Assembly: GCF_013374095.1 (NCBI RefSeq)
Contig: NZ_AP022672.1
Location: 1,177,501 to 1,241,500, forward strand
Direction: 5' to 3'
Source of the DNA: Sphingomonas sp. HMP6
GTDB taxonomy: Bacteria; Pseudomonadota; Alphaproteobacteria; Sphingomonadales; Sphingomonadaceae
Length of the DNA stretch: 64,000 nt
Shown: one piece after another, positions 45,558 to 55,458 of the stretch
Layout of the letters: each line of letters begins with the position of its first letter
Position numbering within the stretch: the stretch's first letter is position 1
Position numbers and translations under genes: made by a program
Notes under the pieces: generated by a model
The model's input: the letters and a program-made list of their open reading frames with translations, nothing else
Told to the model about the DNA's origin: nothing
Databases searched by the model: none

Positions 45558-45664
45558 TGAAGCGCGTTCTGATTCTGCTGATGGTCGGTACCGTGTTGAG
45601 CGGCATCGCCGCGTATGCCGCGACCGCCAATTCCCGCCCGATTGGCGCGACCACCGCCAAATAA
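45557..45664 (+). CDS. Tiny hydrophobic peptide between leuC and the lactonase-like gene
   Basis: A 35-codon frame whose ATG overlaps the leuC stop (TGATG). It encodes a basic start, one hydrophobic helix (VLILLMVGTVLSGIAAYAA) and a short polar tail: an export signal or single membrane helix. The coupling and composition make it a plausible small membrane protein, but no family is recognised. Confidence 0.5.
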   Translation: MKRVLILLMVGTVLSGIAAYAATANSRPIGATTAK

Positions 45665-45719
45665 GCATGGGCGCGCGCGAGGTGCTCGGGTATCACGCGG
45701 CGATCCTGGAGACACCCTC

Positions 45720-46553
45720 ATGAAAAAACTGCTGTTCGCGACCGTCGCTGCAACCGTCCTGATGGCCCAGACCGCCGCGCCGACAGCGCCCGCGCCGGTC
45801 AAACTGATGCGGCTCGATTGCGGCACCGTGGCCGCGAACAATCTCGATCAATTCTCCGACACGCGCGCGTATGTCGGGCAGAGCAAGCGGCTGACATCGA
45901 GCTGCTATCTGATCAAGCATGGCGACGCGTACATGCTGTGGGACACCGGCCTGCCCGCCGCGATGAAGGGCAAGCCGATCGACCCCAAGGCGCCGATGGA
46001 CGCGACCGTCACCGCCACGATCGTCGAGCAACTCGCAGCAGTCGGGGTGAAGCCCGAGCAAATTTCGAAGATCGGCATCAGCCATTATCATTTCGACCAT
46101 ATCGGTCAGGCCGCCGCTTTCCCCGGTGCGACGCTGCTGATCGGCAGGGGCGATTTCGATGCGTTGAAGGCCGGAGCGCCCGGCACCAGCAAGGTTCCGC
46201 TCGCGCCGTGGATCGACGGCACGGCCAAGTCGGACCCGGTCAGCGGCGACAAGGATGTGTTCGGCGATGGCAGCGTGACGATGCTCGATTTGCCGGGGCA
46301 CACGCCGGGTCATCATGGCCTGCTCGTCCATCTCGCGGGCAAGGGCAATGTGCTGCTGACCGGCGATGTCGCGCATTTCCAGGAGAATTATGACAGCGAC
46401 GGCGTGCCCGGCTTCAACACCAACCGCGCCGACAGCATCGCCGCGATCGAACGCTTCAAGGGATTGGCCAGGAATTTGAAAGCGACCGTCATCATCCAGC
46501 ACGACCCGCGCGATATCGCCAAGCTGCCCTCCTTCCCGAATTGGGCCGAATGA
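45720..46553 (+). CDS. Metallo-beta-lactamase-fold hydrolase, N-acyl homoserine lactonase-like
   Basis: A 277-aa secreted enzyme: signal peptide [20 protein letters not shown], then the metal motif H-x-H-x-D-H in [17 protein letters not shown], later ligands in [13 protein letters not shown] and LLTGDVAHF. The layout, including the [18 protein letters not shown] block, matches lactonases of the AHL type. Quorum quenching is possible but not shown. It sits between leuC and leuD, ending in the start of leuD (ATGATGG). Confidence 0.85.
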   Translation: MKKLLFATVAATVLMAQTAAPTAPAPVKLMRLDCGTVAANNLDQFSDTRAYVGQSKRLTSSCYLIKHGDAYMLWDTGLPAAMKGKPIDPKAPMDATVTATIVEQLAAVGVKPEQISKIGISHYHFDHIGQAAAFPGATLLIGRGDFDALKAGAPGTSKVPLAPWIDGTAKSDPVSGDKDVFGDGSVTMLDLPGHTPGHHGLLVHLAGKGNVLLTGDVAHFQENYDSDGVPGFNTNRADSIAAIERFKGLARNLKATVIIQHDPRDIAKLPSFPNWAE

Positions 46554-47182
46554 TGGAACCGGTCACCCAAGTCTCCGGCAAGGCCTATCCGTGGGGCCAG
46601 AAGAACGTCGACACCGACGTCATCATCCCCGCGCATTGGCTCAAGACGATCACACGCGAGGGGCTCGGCAAGGGCGCGTTCGAGACGGTGCGCGCCGATC
46701 CGGCCAACATCTTCGACGATCCGCGCTATGCCGGATCACCGATCCTGATCGCAGGCGACAATTTCGGTTGCGGGTCGAGCCGTGAACATGCCGCCTGGGC
46801 GCTCGGCGACATGGGGATCAAGGCCGTGATCGCGCCGAGCTTTTCCGACATCTTTTCGGGCAACGCCTTCAAGAACGGGATCGTCACCGTCGTGCTGCCG
46901 CAAGAAGCGATCGACCGGCTGCTGGAGGTCGCGCAGGACCAGCCGATCAGCGTCGATCTCGAGACGATGACCGTCACCACCCCGTTTCAGGACCGCTTCA
47001 CCTTCGAACTCGACGCATTCCGTCGCCAATGCCTGATGGAAGGGCTGGACGAGATCGGTCTGACACTGGCAAGGGATACCCAGATTTCGAAATACGAAGC
47101 CGGGGTAGCGACACACCGGCCGTGGATAAGCGGAGAACAGGCACATGCGGGCACTTCTGTCGAAAGCAGCGGGCGGACCTGA
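46553..47182 (+). CDS. leuD: 3-isopropylmalate dehydratase small subunit
   Basis: Completes the isopropylmalate isomerase with LeuC. About 209 aa. [20 protein letters not shown] is the standard start; an ATG one codon earlier is equally placed. [16 protein letters not shown] and [18 protein letters not shown] are the signatures. The tail after KYEAG is longer than usual and overlaps the next gene by 38 bp. Confidence 0.95.
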   Translation: MEPVTQVSGKAYPWGQKNVDTDVIIPAHWLKTITREGLGKGAFETVRADPANIFDDPRYAGSPILIAGDNFGCGSSREHAAWALGDMGIKAVIAPSFSDIFSGNAFKNGIVTVVLPQEAIDRLLEVAQDQPISVDLETMTVTTPFQDRFTFELDAFRRQCLMEGLDEIGLTLARDTQISKYEAGVATHRPWISGEQAHAGTSVESSGRT

Positions 47183-48146
47183 AACTCTAGTTCTGGATGA
47201 GCTGCCCGATCCGGTGGCGGGGCCAGGCCAGGTCGTCGTCGCGGTCAAGGCGTGCTCGATCAACTATCCCGACGTGCTGATCATCGAGGACAGATACCAG
47301 TTCAAGCCGCCGCGGCCGTTCGCACCGGGCAGCGAGATTTCGGGTGTGATCGAGAGCGTCGGTGACGGCGTGACCGACTGGGCCGTCGGCGACCGCGTGA
47401 TCGCGACGACGGGATCGGGCGGGCTGGTCGAGAAGATCGCCCTCCCCGCCGCCGCTTTGTTCAAGCTGCCCGAGGGGCGCACCTTCGCCGAGGGCTCGGC
47501 GCTGCTGCTGACCTATGGCACGACGATCCACGCCTTGCTCGACCGCGGGCATCTCGCCGAGGGGCAGACCTTGCTGGTGCTCGGGGCTGCGGGCGGCGTT
47601 GGCCTCGCCGCGATCGAACTCGGCAAGGCGTTCGGCGCGCGCGTCGTCGCCGCCGTCTCGTCCGAGGAAAAAGCGCAGGCCGCGCGCGACGCCGGGGCCG
47701 ACGACACAATCGTCTACGCCCGCGCCCCGTTCGACAAGGACCAGTCCAAGGCGCTCGCCGAGCAATTCAAAGCGGCGGGCGGCAAGACGGGGTACGACGT
47801 GATCTACGATCCGGTCGGCGGCGATTATGCCGAACCGGCGCTGCGCTCGATCGGATGGGAGGGGCGCTACCTCGTCGTCGGCTTCCCGGCCGGCATCCCG
47901 CGCCTGCCGCTCAATTTGACGTTGCTGAAGTCGTGCGACGTGTGCGGCGTGTTCTGGGGTGCGTTTGCCGCACGCGACTCGGAGGCGAACCGCGCGCACA
48001 TCGACCGCCTGTTCCGCCTGTGGAAAGACGGCAAGATCGCCCCGCGCGTCACCGAGACGTTTGCGTTCGAGGATGGCGGCAAGGCGATCGCCAAGATGGC
48101 GGCGCGGGGCGCAATCGGGAAACTGGTGGTGGAAGTGGCGGCGTAG
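47145..48146 (+). CDS. NADPH:quinone oxidoreductase (zinc-independent MDR family)
   Basis: A 333-aa medium-chain reductase. The N-terminal catalytic domain has [20 protein letters not shown] and [16 protein letters not shown] without the zinc-ligand set. The nucleotide-binding motif is [20 protein letters not shown]. Substrate unknown. It starts inside the end of leuD, so it is probably cotranscribed. Confidence 0.9.
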   Translation: MRALLSKAAGGPETLVLDELPDPVAGPGQVVVAVKACSINYPDVLIIEDRYQFKPPRPFAPGSEISGVIESVGDGVTDWAVGDRVIATTGSGGLVEKIALPAAALFKLPEGRTFAEGSALLLTYGTTIHALLDRGHLAEGQTLLVLGAAGGVGLAAIELGKAFGARVVAAVSSEEKAQAARDAGADDTIVYARAPFDKDQSKALAEQFKAAGGKTGYDVIYDPVGGDYAEPALRSIGWEGRYLVVGFPAGIPRLPLNLTLLKSCDVCGVFWGAFAARDSEANRAHIDRLFRLWKDGKIAPRVTETFAFEDGGKAIAKMAARGAIGKLVVEVAA

Positions 48147-48484
48147 CGCTGTTCCGGGCAGTCGCGAGAAGTCCCTCGAAAGTCGCGCAAACGACGGTTG
48201 ATGCACGGCGTCGATGCCTATTATTGTGGCAAAATTCGCGAAGGTCGCAACATCTACGCCCTTTCCAGGTGTGCACATCGGAGAAAAAATCGACGGTTGG
48301 AAAGGGCGGGTGCCGAGACTGACATGACCGCCGTGCGTAGGACAGGCGGCATTTCCGTGGTTAATGGAAAGCGAACATTCACACCGACTTGTTGGAGCGC
48401 TTTGCTTAACGCGTGCGGCCCGCGTCGCAAAGAATTGCAGGCCGTCGCCGCCGTATTATGGGTCACCTTTGTCTCGCAGAAACG
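48147..48484. other. Intergenic stretch between the oxidoreductase and response regulator genes
   Basis: Two genes converge here. I see no convincing coding frame, tRNA or strong hairpin terminator. Composition becomes more A+T rich toward the response regulator gene. Confidence 0.5.
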
Positions 48485-48883
48485 TCAACGTCGGTAAAGT
48501 TCAAGACCAAGCGGCGTTGGCGGTAACGGCAATCCTTCGATGACCGCCTCCGCAATTTTAATGGCGCCTGCCAGAGCTTTGTCAGTACACGGCTTCGGCA
48601 AACAGCCGAGTGCAAGATCGGGTCTTGGTCCTCCTGGTGGGTTGCCGGTAAAAAATATGCAGAGGACCCCGCTCTTTTGAAGTTCGGCAGCCGCGTCGAG
48701 CCCGGAAGCGCCATTTGCCAGCTGCATATCGAAAAATGCGAGTTGTGGATGCGTACTCTGGGACTGATGTACCGCCGAAACTACATCATCCGCAATGCCT
48801 ACGACTTCATGGCCCATTATCTCTAGCAAAATCTTTAGAGCCGTGGCCACGATAAACTCGTCTTCGACAAGCAAGATCTTCAT
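48485..48883 (-). CDS. Single-domain response regulator
   Basis: A 132-aa receiver domain (KILLVEDEFIVATALKILLE) with acidic pocket Glu/Asp near the start, phospho-acceptor Asp in LAFFDMQLANGASG, Thr in IFFTGN and Lys in CLPKPCT. No output domain, so it signals by protein contact or phosphotransfer. It follows the sensor kinase gene with a 1-base overlap (TAATG). Confidence 0.9.
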   Translation of the reverse strand: MKILLVEDEFIVATALKILLEIMGHEVVGIADDVVSAVHQSQSTHPQLAFFDMQLANGASGLDAAAELQKSGVLCIFFTGNPPGGPRPDLALGCLPKPCTDKALAGAIKIAEAVIEGLPLPPTPLGLELYRR

Positions 48884-50322
48884 TACATCGCGTCCTTTTG
48901 GTCAGCTGACTGAGGATAGGCCGGCACCGTCAAGACGACTTCTGTCCCAGAGCAATCGCTGTGGATGACTAGTTTGCCGCGCATCTGAGATACGAGGCCT
49001 TCGAGAATTTGGCTTCCCATGCCAGGCTTTTTCTCGGCCGTTGACGCAGCAATGCCAGGGCCGTTGTCCCTGATCAACAGCGTCATCTCGTCGCTAGTGT
49101 TAACGGCCGAAACCGTTAACTTCGGATTGTCCGAACCCAGACCGTACTTCAATGCGTTGGTCACGATCTCGTTAAAAACCAGAACGAGCGGACTCGCTTG
49201 CCGAATATTTATCATAAAATCACCAGAGAAGCACAATTCCAATTCTACGTCGCTTCTTCCTGCCGAGGCAATCAAATCATGTATAATTTCTTCAAGAGCA
49301 TTTTTCAAATCGACATTTTCGTGAGTTCCACTTTTATAAAGAAGGTGATGAACACGAGCGATCAAGTTAATTTTATCTCGGGCGGCCATGACGGCCGAGC
49401 AGGCTTCGCTGTTAACAATCTTTGATGCCTCTATCAGCAGAAATGAATTAACGAGCTGAAGGCTATTCTTAACACGATGGTTTACCTCATAGAGAAGTAG
49501 TTCCTTGGCGTGCAGCGCTTCTTTTAAGGCTATTCGGTTTCTATGCTGCTCGTCGATGTCAATTAAGGCGGCGACTCCGCCGGTGACAATTCCTCTGACG
49601 TCCTTCACGGGCCGTGCCAAGATCCGGGTCCATGTTTTAGAGCCATCCCCGCGCTGATATTGAATATCGATGCTAGGGTTCTCCTCCCCGCGAAGCATCA
49701 TCGCGACGAACGGATACTCGGTCGCGTCTACGCGTGAACCATCTTCGTTAAAGGATACCCATTCGCTATAGCTTTGGATGTTAGGTAAGTCGCGTATAGG
49801 ATGCCCTAGCAGCTGCTCGACATACTTGTTCCCTCCCACAATATTGCCAGAGGGGAACTCAGCCATGATCAGGCCAAGGGGTACTGTTTCAACGATAGTA
49901 TTAAGCTGCGCCTCCTGATCCGTGAGGCGGTCAACAGCTCTTGCTGCAACCTCAATGATGGCAATGTCCACACCGATAATAAAGCCGAACAAGCATAGTC
50001 CGACAATTGCATTAAAGCTAATAGAGAACGGTACCGCTGGGTCAACAAACCAGTACCAGGCCGACAGAACGGATAGCGCTGCGCAGAACGCACCCGCACG
50101 AGAACCAGCCAAAAACGCAGATATTACGACTGCAGGAATGAATGTGATGAATGGAAATTGAGGGATCGCCGCGTCGAGCGAGAAGCGAAGAGCGAGCGCG
50201 GGTATGAACGCAACAAAGCCGACGCCATAACCGAGCGCCGCGTTGGACCGGAGAACGGAATACCTCGACAGCAGGCTCTGCGGTGACTGACTGCCGCGTG
50301 AAAAAGCACTACCGGTCATCAC
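48883..50322 (-). CDS. Sensor histidine kinase (DUF4118-like membrane domain, PAS, HisKA_2)
   Basis: A 479-aa kinase. The N-terminus has four membrane helices of the DUF4118 type (FIPALALRFSLDAAIPQFPF, AVVISAFLAGSRAGAFCAAL). A PAS domain follows (~140-275, TIVETVPLGLIMAEFPSGN). The phospho-His is in LLYEVNHRVKNSLQLVNSF, the HisKA_2 type of alphaproteobacterial stress and light kinases. ATP-lid motifs are NEIVTNALKYG and IRDNGPGI. The base composition is more A+T rich than the flanks. The input signal is unknown. Confidence 0.9.
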   Translation of the reverse strand: MMTGSAFSRGSQSPQSLLSRYSVLRSNAALGYGVGFVAFIPALALRFSLDAAIPQFPFITFIPAVVISAFLAGSRAGAFCAALSVLSAWYWFVDPAVPFSISFNAIVGLCLFGFIIGVDIAIIEVAARAVDRLTDQEAQLNTIVETVPLGLIMAEFPSGNIVGGNKYVEQLLGHPIRDLPNIQSYSEWVSFNEDGSRVDATEYPFVAMMLRGEENPSIDIQYQRGDGSKTWTRILARPVKDVRGIVTGGVAALIDIDEQHRNRIALKEALHAKELLLYEVNHRVKNSLQLVNSFLLIEASKIVNSEACSAVMAARDKINLIARVHHLLYKSGTHENVDLKNALEEIIHDLIASAGRSDVELELCFSGDFMINIRQASPLVLVFNEIVTNALKYGLGSDNPKLTVSAVNTSDEMTLLIRDNGPGIAASTAEKKPGMGSQILEGLVSQMRGKLVIHSDCSGTEVVLTVPAYPQSADQKDAM

Positions 50323-50635
50323 AGATCATATAGCCCCCCTTCGGGGGCATTGGACCCAGCTAGGATCGCTGTCAAGCAAGGGTGAGGCGACCTGTTGGAG
50401 CTGTCTCGTCGGTCTCAATCGCCACGCCTGCCATGCCGGATTTAGCCGTATCAGACGTGTGCCCCGCTTCATCAATGACTTCAACATGATCGGGCTCGAT
50501 CGACACAGTCCAACATACTTCGGGCTTTCGGCATTCGCTCCGTTTTCGTAACCAGCCGGACAGGCATGGTACCCGATCGTCAGAGACTAAGCCGTGGCGT
50601 CGGTGGCCGCGAAGGGGCGAAACCGCTCGTCCCCA
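50323..50635. other. Intergenic stretch between the sensor kinase and mntH
   Basis: Contains a short hairpin (GCCCCC TTC GGGGGC, about 50334-50349) just upstream of the kinase start, with no T-run. Otherwise I see no gene; the open frames here have no protein-like composition. Confidence 0.5.
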
Positions 50636-52081
50636 TTAGCCAGCTTCTGCTTGGCCCTGCCCCCGCCACCCGAACCGCACCCACACCGCGAACCCAAGCA
50701 TCGCCGCCACGCCCGCACAAACCCAAACCGGCCCGATCGTCTCCCACAGCAAATACACGTTGAGCCCCGCGATCACCGTGCAGATCGCGTAGCCCAGCAG
50801 CTTCACCCACCACGGATTGGCATAGTCCCCCATCCGCAGCCGTGAGCTCGTCACCATCATCAGCGGGAAGATCGCGAAGGGGAGCTGCATCGACAGCACG
50901 ACCTGGCTGATCACCAGCAACTCAACGGTATCCTTGCCGCCGGTCGCGGAGATCACCACCAATGCCGGCACGATCGCAATACCGCGCGTTACCAGTCGCC
51001 GCAGCCACGGCGCGATGCGGATGCGCAGGAAGCCCTCCATCACGATCTGCCCGGCGAGCGTGCCGGTGATCGTGCTCGACTGGCCCGAGGCGAGCAGCGC
51101 GACCGCAAACGCCGTCGCCGCGACACCGCCGAGTGCGGGGCGTAGCAGTTCGTGCGCCTGGCGGAGATCATCGACCACCACGCCGCTGCGATAGAATACG
51201 GCGGCGGCCAGCACCAGGATCGCCGCATTGACGAAGAAAGCCGCCCCCAGCGCCAGCACGGTATCGACCGTGTTGAAGGCGAGTGCCGCCTTGACGTCAC
51301 GCTTGCCCTTGCCGAACGCGCGGGTCTGCACGATCGAGGAATGGAGATACAGATTGTGCGGCATCACCGTCGCGCCGAGGATGCCGAGCGAGATCAGCAG
51401 CGCTGCGGTATTCGGGATGTTCGGTGAGATCGCCCCCAGCGCGACTGCGCTCCAATCGGGCTTGGCCAGCCAGATCGTATAGGCGAAGCACGCCGCGATC
51501 GTCGCGACCAGCGTCATCACCACCGCCTCGATCTTGCGAAAGCCCCAATTGATCAGCATCAGCAGGATCAGCACATCGACGCCGGTGATGATGACACCCC
51601 AGACGAGGGGAATGCCCAGCAACAGGTTGAGCGCCACCGCCGAGCCGACCACCTCCGCCAGATCGCACGCGATGATCGCGATCTCGCAGAGCAGCCACAA
51701 AGCGATCGCGACGGGCCTTGGGTAATAATCGCGGCACGATTGCGCGAGGTCACGCCCGGTGACGATGCCGAGCCGCGCGCAGAGGATCTGGAGGAAGATC
51801 GCCATCAGGTTCGACGCGAGAATCACCCACAGCAGCGCGTAGCCGAACTGGCTGCCGCCGGCGAGATCGGTCCCCCAATTGCCCGGGTCCATATAGCCGA
51901 CCGAAACCATGAAGCCCGGCCCGGCGAAGCCCAGCCACTGCCGCCAGCGCGAGCGCTTGGCGTCGCCCGTTTCCCACACCTTCAGCGTGCGGTGCGCCTC
52001 GGGCAGCGAGCGCACGAGATCGGCCGCATCGCTGCGGCGGAGAAGGCGATTGCGCGCAGGTCGGTCGGGCACTGTCGCCAT
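50636..52081 (-). CDS. mntH: NRAMP-family manganese/divalent metal transporter
   Basis: Proton-coupled Mn2+/Fe2+ importer, about 481 aa from the ATG at 52081 (a longer frame to 52153 adds unlikely sequence). The metal-site motif DPGN is in SVGYMDPGNWGTDLAGGSQ. The second, MPHN, is in GILGATVMPHNLYLHSSIV. The usual transport segment (LARLGIVTGRDLAQ type) and eleven or so helices are present. Confidence 0.92.
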   Translation of the reverse strand: MATVPDRPARNRLLRRSDAADLVRSLPEAHRTLKVWETGDAKRSRWRQWLGFAGPGFMVSVGYMDPGNWGTDLAGGSQFGYALLWVILASNLMAIFLQILCARLGIVTGRDLAQSCRDYYPRPVAIALWLLCEIAIIACDLAEVVGSAVALNLLLGIPLVWGVIITGVDVLILLMLINWGFRKIEAVVMTLVATIAACFAYTIWLAKPDWSAVALGAISPNIPNTAALLISLGILGATVMPHNLYLHSSIVQTRAFGKGKRDVKAALAFNTVDTVLALGAAFFVNAAILVLAAAVFYRSGVVVDDLRQAHELLRPALGGVAATAFAVALLASGQSSTITGTLAGQIVMEGFLRIRIAPWLRRLVTRGIAIVPALVVISATGGKDTVELLVISQVVLSMQLPFAIFPLMMVTSSRLRMGDYANPWWVKLLGYAICTVIAGLNVYLLWETIGPVWVCAGVAAMLGFAVWVRFGWRGQGQAEAG

Positions 52082-52271
52082 GCTTGCGGTAACATCCCAA
52101 ATCGCTACTCGATCCGCCGCTATAACGGCTCGCGACAATTCAGCTACGCTCAACCAAGCGTTTCGGATGGTGCAGGATTGGTTTTGCGCGACAGGCGCAC
52201 TGGGCGTTGCGTAGCCGGTCGCGCGCGCTTATCTCAGGCGCGACAATCGAATTGCCCCAGGGGACCGTTAC

Positions 52272-52595
52272 ATGAGCACCTTCGACGATCGCGAGCGCGC
52301 CTTCGAAACCAAATTCGCCCGCGACGAGGAAGTGGCGTTCCGCATCACCGCGCGGCGCAACCGGCTGCTCGGGCAATGGGCGGCGGGTTTGATGAGCCTC
52401 ACCAAGGAAGAAGCCGACGCCTATGCCACCGCCGTCGTCCAGGCCGATTTCGAGGAAGCCGGTGACGAGGACGTGATTCGCAAGCTGGTCAGTGACTTGA
52501 CTGCCGCCAGCGTGACGATCGACGAAGCCGCGATTCGCCGCGCGATCGAGGAGCAGACGGTCGAGGCGCGCCGCCAATTGATGAGCTCCGAATAA
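52272..52595 (+). CDS. ATP synthase zeta-type inhibitor (DUF1476)
   Basis: A 107-aa helical protein: FDDRERAFETKFARDEEVAF is the signature start, followed by RITARRNRLLGQWAAGLM. In alphaproteobacteria this family binds and inhibits F1-ATPase rotation. It overlaps the BolA gene by one base. Confidence 0.92.
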   Translation: MSTFDDRERAFETKFARDEEVAFRITARRNRLLGQWAAGLMSLTKEEADAYATAVVQADFEEAGDEDVIRKLVSDLTAASVTIDEAAIRRAIEEQTVEARRQLMSSE

Positions 52596-52831
52596 TGCCG
52601 ATGGCAGGCGATGAAATCGTCGCGCTGATCGTGGCGGGCATCCCCGATGCAACGGTCGAGATGACCGATCTGGCGGGCGACGGCGACCATTGGGCGGCGC
52701 GCGTCACCGCCGAGAGCTTTCGGGGAATGCCCCGGCTGAAACAACAACGCGCGGTCTATGCCGCGCTTGGCGACCGGATGGGCGGCGTACTCCACGCGCT
52801 GCAACTGTCCACCGCCGTACCGCAGGAGTGA
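52595..52831 (+). CDS. BolA-family protein
   Basis: A 78-aa protein with the BolA fold: [29 protein letters not shown], then the [14 protein letters not shown] helix. Such proteins pair with CGFS glutaredoxins in iron-sulfur and iron handling, and the next gene is that partner. Confidence 0.9.
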   Translation: MPMAGDEIVALIVAGIPDATVEMTDLAGDGDHWAARVTAESFRGMPRLKQQRAVYAALGDRMGGVLHALQLSTAVPQE

Positions 52832-52835
52832 AGAG

Positions 52836-53171
52836 ATGAGCACCGATCCAGACCAGGTCCGTATCGCCGAATTGGTCGGCAAGAGCGACGTTTTGCTGTT
52901 CATGAAGGGCAGCCCGCTGTTCCCGCAATGCGGTTTTTCGAGCCGTGCGATTGCGATCCTCAATCATCTTGGCGCGGAGTTCGACAGCGTCGACGTGTTG
53001 CAGGACCAGGGCGTGCGCCAGGGGATCAAGCAATTCTCCGACTGGCCGACCATTCCGCAGCTCTATGTGAAGGGCGAATTCGTCGGCGGATCGGACATCA
53101 TGATGGAGATGTACGAGAGCGGTGAGCTGGCGACGTTACTGGAAGAGCAAGGCGTCAAGACCGGGAATTGA
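52836..53171 (+). CDS. grxD: Grx4-type monothiol glutaredoxin
   Basis: A 111-aa glutaredoxin with the monothiol CGFS site in [15 protein letters not shown], the cis-Pro motif in [19 protein letters not shown] and [14 protein letters not shown]. It binds a bridging 2Fe-2S cluster and works with BolA. GAAGAG precedes the start, 4 bp behind bolA. Confidence 0.95.
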   Translation: MSTDPDQVRIAELVGKSDVLLFMKGSPLFPQCGFSSRAIAILNHLGAEFDSVDVLQDQGVRQGIKQFSDWPTIPQLYVKGEFVGGSDIMMEMYESGELATLLEEQGVKTGN

Positions 53172-53179
53172 GCTCTTCA

Positions 53180-53257
53180 GTGCTCCGGCGGAGGCCGGAG
53201 CGCTGGGTTACCAAGGACAGCGCGCGTTTCCCAGGGCTCCGGCCTGCGCCGGAGCAC
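53180..53257. repeat. Palindromic repeat pair, first
   Basis: Inverted hairpin elements with identical outer arms GTGCTCCGGC / GCCGGAGCAC, each an internal hairpin (CTCCGGC..GCCGGAG), separated by ~30 bp. Part of a ~480-bp intergenic stretch (53172-53651) in which I see no gene. Confidence 0.8.
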
Positions 53258-53473
53258 CGCTTATGCTTTGGAATATCGAAAAGCCGGGTCGGGCGGGCCT
53301 GCGCGAGACTGAAAGCGCTGGCCCGCCCTGCTGAAGCGGTTACCGCTCGGCGTGACTTGAGTTTTGCATCCCGCGTGCCAGTTTTGGTGAAGCGCGGATT
53401 TCGGCGAGGTTGAGTGGTTAACGCGCCGCGCCGTCGCGGCGCTTTGTAAGAAATTCCGACGTTTCACGCCTAT

Positions 53474-53585
53474 CGCTCCACCCCGGCGGAAGCCGGGGCC
53501 CAGTTACGCAGCTTCAGTAGGTGAGCTCTGTCCCCGACAGCATCCACCTCCGCGACTGGGCACCGGCCTCCGCCGGGGTGGAGCG
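53474..53585. repeat. Palindromic repeat pair, second
   Basis: Arms CGCTCCACCCCGGCGG and CCGCCGGGGTGGAGCG are exact complements, continuing imperfectly inward (GGGCCCAGTTACGCAG versus its counterpart), with a ~36-bp centre. Same intergenic region as the previous pair but a different sequence class. Confidence 0.8.
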
Positions 53586-53651
53586 AGGGGAAGGTGGAGG
53601 GCAAGGGTTGACGCTACCCAAGCCCCGCATCCCCCGCTAGAAACCGAGGCC

Positions 53652-55313
53652 ATGACCACCTCCCCCCTTCCCCGCACCGGCGGGCGTATCCTCGTCGATC
53701 AGCTTGTCGCGCAGGGCTGCGACCGGATCTTCACCGTCCCCGGCGAAAGCTTCCTCGCGGTGCTCGACGCGCTGCACGACACGCCCGAAATCGATCTGGT
53801 GGTGTGTCGGCAGGAAGGCGGGGTCGGCTTCATGGCGTGCGCCGATGGCGCGCTGACCGGGCGGCCCGGCGTGGCGTTCGTCACACGCGGGCCGGGCGCG
53901 ACCAATGCGAGCATAGGCGTCCACGTCGCGATGCAGGACAGCCAGCCGATGGTGCTGTTCATCGGCGATGTCGATCGCGGCACGAAGGACCGCGAGGCGT
54001 TTCAGGAAATCGATTTCCCCGCGATGTTCGGTCCCATCGCCAAATGGGCCGCCAAGATCGACGACGCCCGCCGCATCCCCGAATATATCGCCCGCGCCTG
54101 GAACGTCGCGATGAGCGGACGGCCGGGGCCGGTCGTGCTGGCGCTGCCCGAGGATATGCTGCTGGACGAGGTTGTGGCGGTGGATCGGCCGCGGGTGGAG
54201 CGGGTCGTAATCGATACCGATGTCGTCGAGTGGCTAGAAGCAGAACGCCTTATCAATGAGGCGAAAGCGCCCGTCGCGATTATCGGGGGAGCCGGATGGA
54301 CTTCTGAAACAGCAGAATATGCGGCAAAGGCGGCGAGCGATCGTGGATTGCCCGTGATTGCGGCCTTCCGTCGTCAGGATGCAGTCCCGAACGATTGTAC
54401 TACATATGCCGGCAATCTTGGATATGGACCCAATCCTCGACTAGTCGAGCGCGTTCGCAGTGCCGATGTCGTTCTGGTGATTGGTGCGCGCCTCGGAGAG
54501 GCGACCACCGACGGCTACACGCTCATCACGCCCGAGCACCCCGGTCAGACCCTCATTCACGTCCACCCTGACCCGACAGAACTCAATAGCGCGTATCGTG
54601 CGGATATCGCCATCTGCAGCGATGTCACGCAGTTTTGTAAGGGCTTGGAACTCGGTACGACCGAGACCCGAAGCCACGAGGGCGGCGCGGCTGCCCATGC
54701 CGAATACCTCGCCTGGTCCACCCCCGCCCCGCGCGAGGGCGTTACCCTCGACCTCGGGCTCTGCGTAGCCGCGATGCGCGGGCAGCTTCCCGCCGACAGT
54801 ATCATCTGCAACGGCGCGGGCAATTATTCGGGCTGGTGGCACCGCTACTGGCGCTACGGCGGTTATGGCACGCAACTCGCCCCCACCGCAGGCGCGATGG
54901 GCTACGGCGTCCCCGCCGCCACCGCTGCCGCGCTCCGCCACCCGGATCGCACCGTCGTCGCGCTCGCGGGGGACGGGTGTTTCCTGATGAACGGGCAGGA
55001 ACTCGCCACCGCCGTCGCGCACGGCGCGAACATGCTGGTGCTGGTGATCGACAATAGCGGCTACGGCACGATCCGCATGCACCAGGAACGCGAATATCCG
55101 GGCCGGATCAGCGGCACGCGGTTGCAGAACCCGGATTTCGCCGCGCTCGGCCGCGCCTATGGCTGCTGGGCCGAGACGGTCGAGACGACCGCCGACTTCG
55201 CCCCGGCGCTCGCGCGCGCTATGGCCGAACCGGGCGTACGGTTGCTCCATCTCAAGACCGACATCGAGGTGATCACCGCTGGGACCACCATCAGCCAGAT
55301 CCGCGGCGCGTGA
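53652..55313 (+). CDS. Thiamine diphosphate-dependent enzyme (acetolactate synthase-like)
   Basis: A 553-aa TPP enzyme of the acetohydroxyacid synthase/benzoylformate class. The N-terminal Glu is in RIFTVPGESFLAVLDAL; the TPP motif G-D-G...N is in VVALAGDGCFLMNGQEL..NN-type context (VIDNSGYGTIRM). It is a single gene with no small subunit nearby. Its middle (about 54220-54490) uses a visibly different, more A+T rich codon pattern from both ends. Substrate unknown. Confidence 0.85.
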   Translation: MTTSPLPRTGGRILVDQLVAQGCDRIFTVPGESFLAVLDALHDTPEIDLVVCRQEGGVGFMACADGALTGRPGVAFVTRGPGATNASIGVHVAMQDSQPMVLFIGDVDRGTKDREAFQEIDFPAMFGPIAKWAAKIDDARRIPEYIARAWNVAMSGRPGPVVLALPEDMLLDEVVAVDRPRVERVVIDTDVVEWLEAERLINEAKAPVAIIGGAGWTSETAEYAAKAASDRGLPVIAAFRRQDAVPNDCTTYAGNLGYGPNPRLVERVRSADVVLVIGARLGEATTDGYTLITPEHPGQTLIHVHPDPTELNSAYRADIAICSDVTQFCKGLELGTTETRSHEGGAAAHAEYLAWSTPAPREGVTLDLGLCVAAMRGQLPADSIICNGAGNYSGWWHRYWRYGGYGTQLAPTAGAMGYGVPAATAAALRHPDRTVVALAGDGCFLMNGQELATAVAHGANMLVLVIDNSGYGTIRMHQEREYPGRISGTRLQNPDFAALGRAYGCWAETVETTADFAPALARAMAEPGVRLLHLKTDIEVITAGTTISQIRGA

Positions 55314-55458
55314 TCGCATTATTGCGAAGTATTGCGCGGCGAACCTAAAGTGTTTCTATTGCAGTTTGGCGTGCAATAGCCGCGCGCGTTAATTTTACTT
55401 CAGCAGGGCCCGTGATAGGCGAAGGGACAGTATTCGGCCCTTCTATTTCGAGCGTGTA

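Noticed and set aside
44022-45668. Open frame of 548 codons opposite leuC
   Set aside because: Antisense of leuC with Arg/Ala/His-rich content and no recognisable domain.
48198-48497. Small open frame in the gap before the response regulator
   Set aside because: Crosses the end of the response regulator gene in antisense and shows no ribosome site or domain.
53122-53413. Small open frames behind grxD
   Set aside because: They read through the palindromic repeats and have repeat-derived composition.
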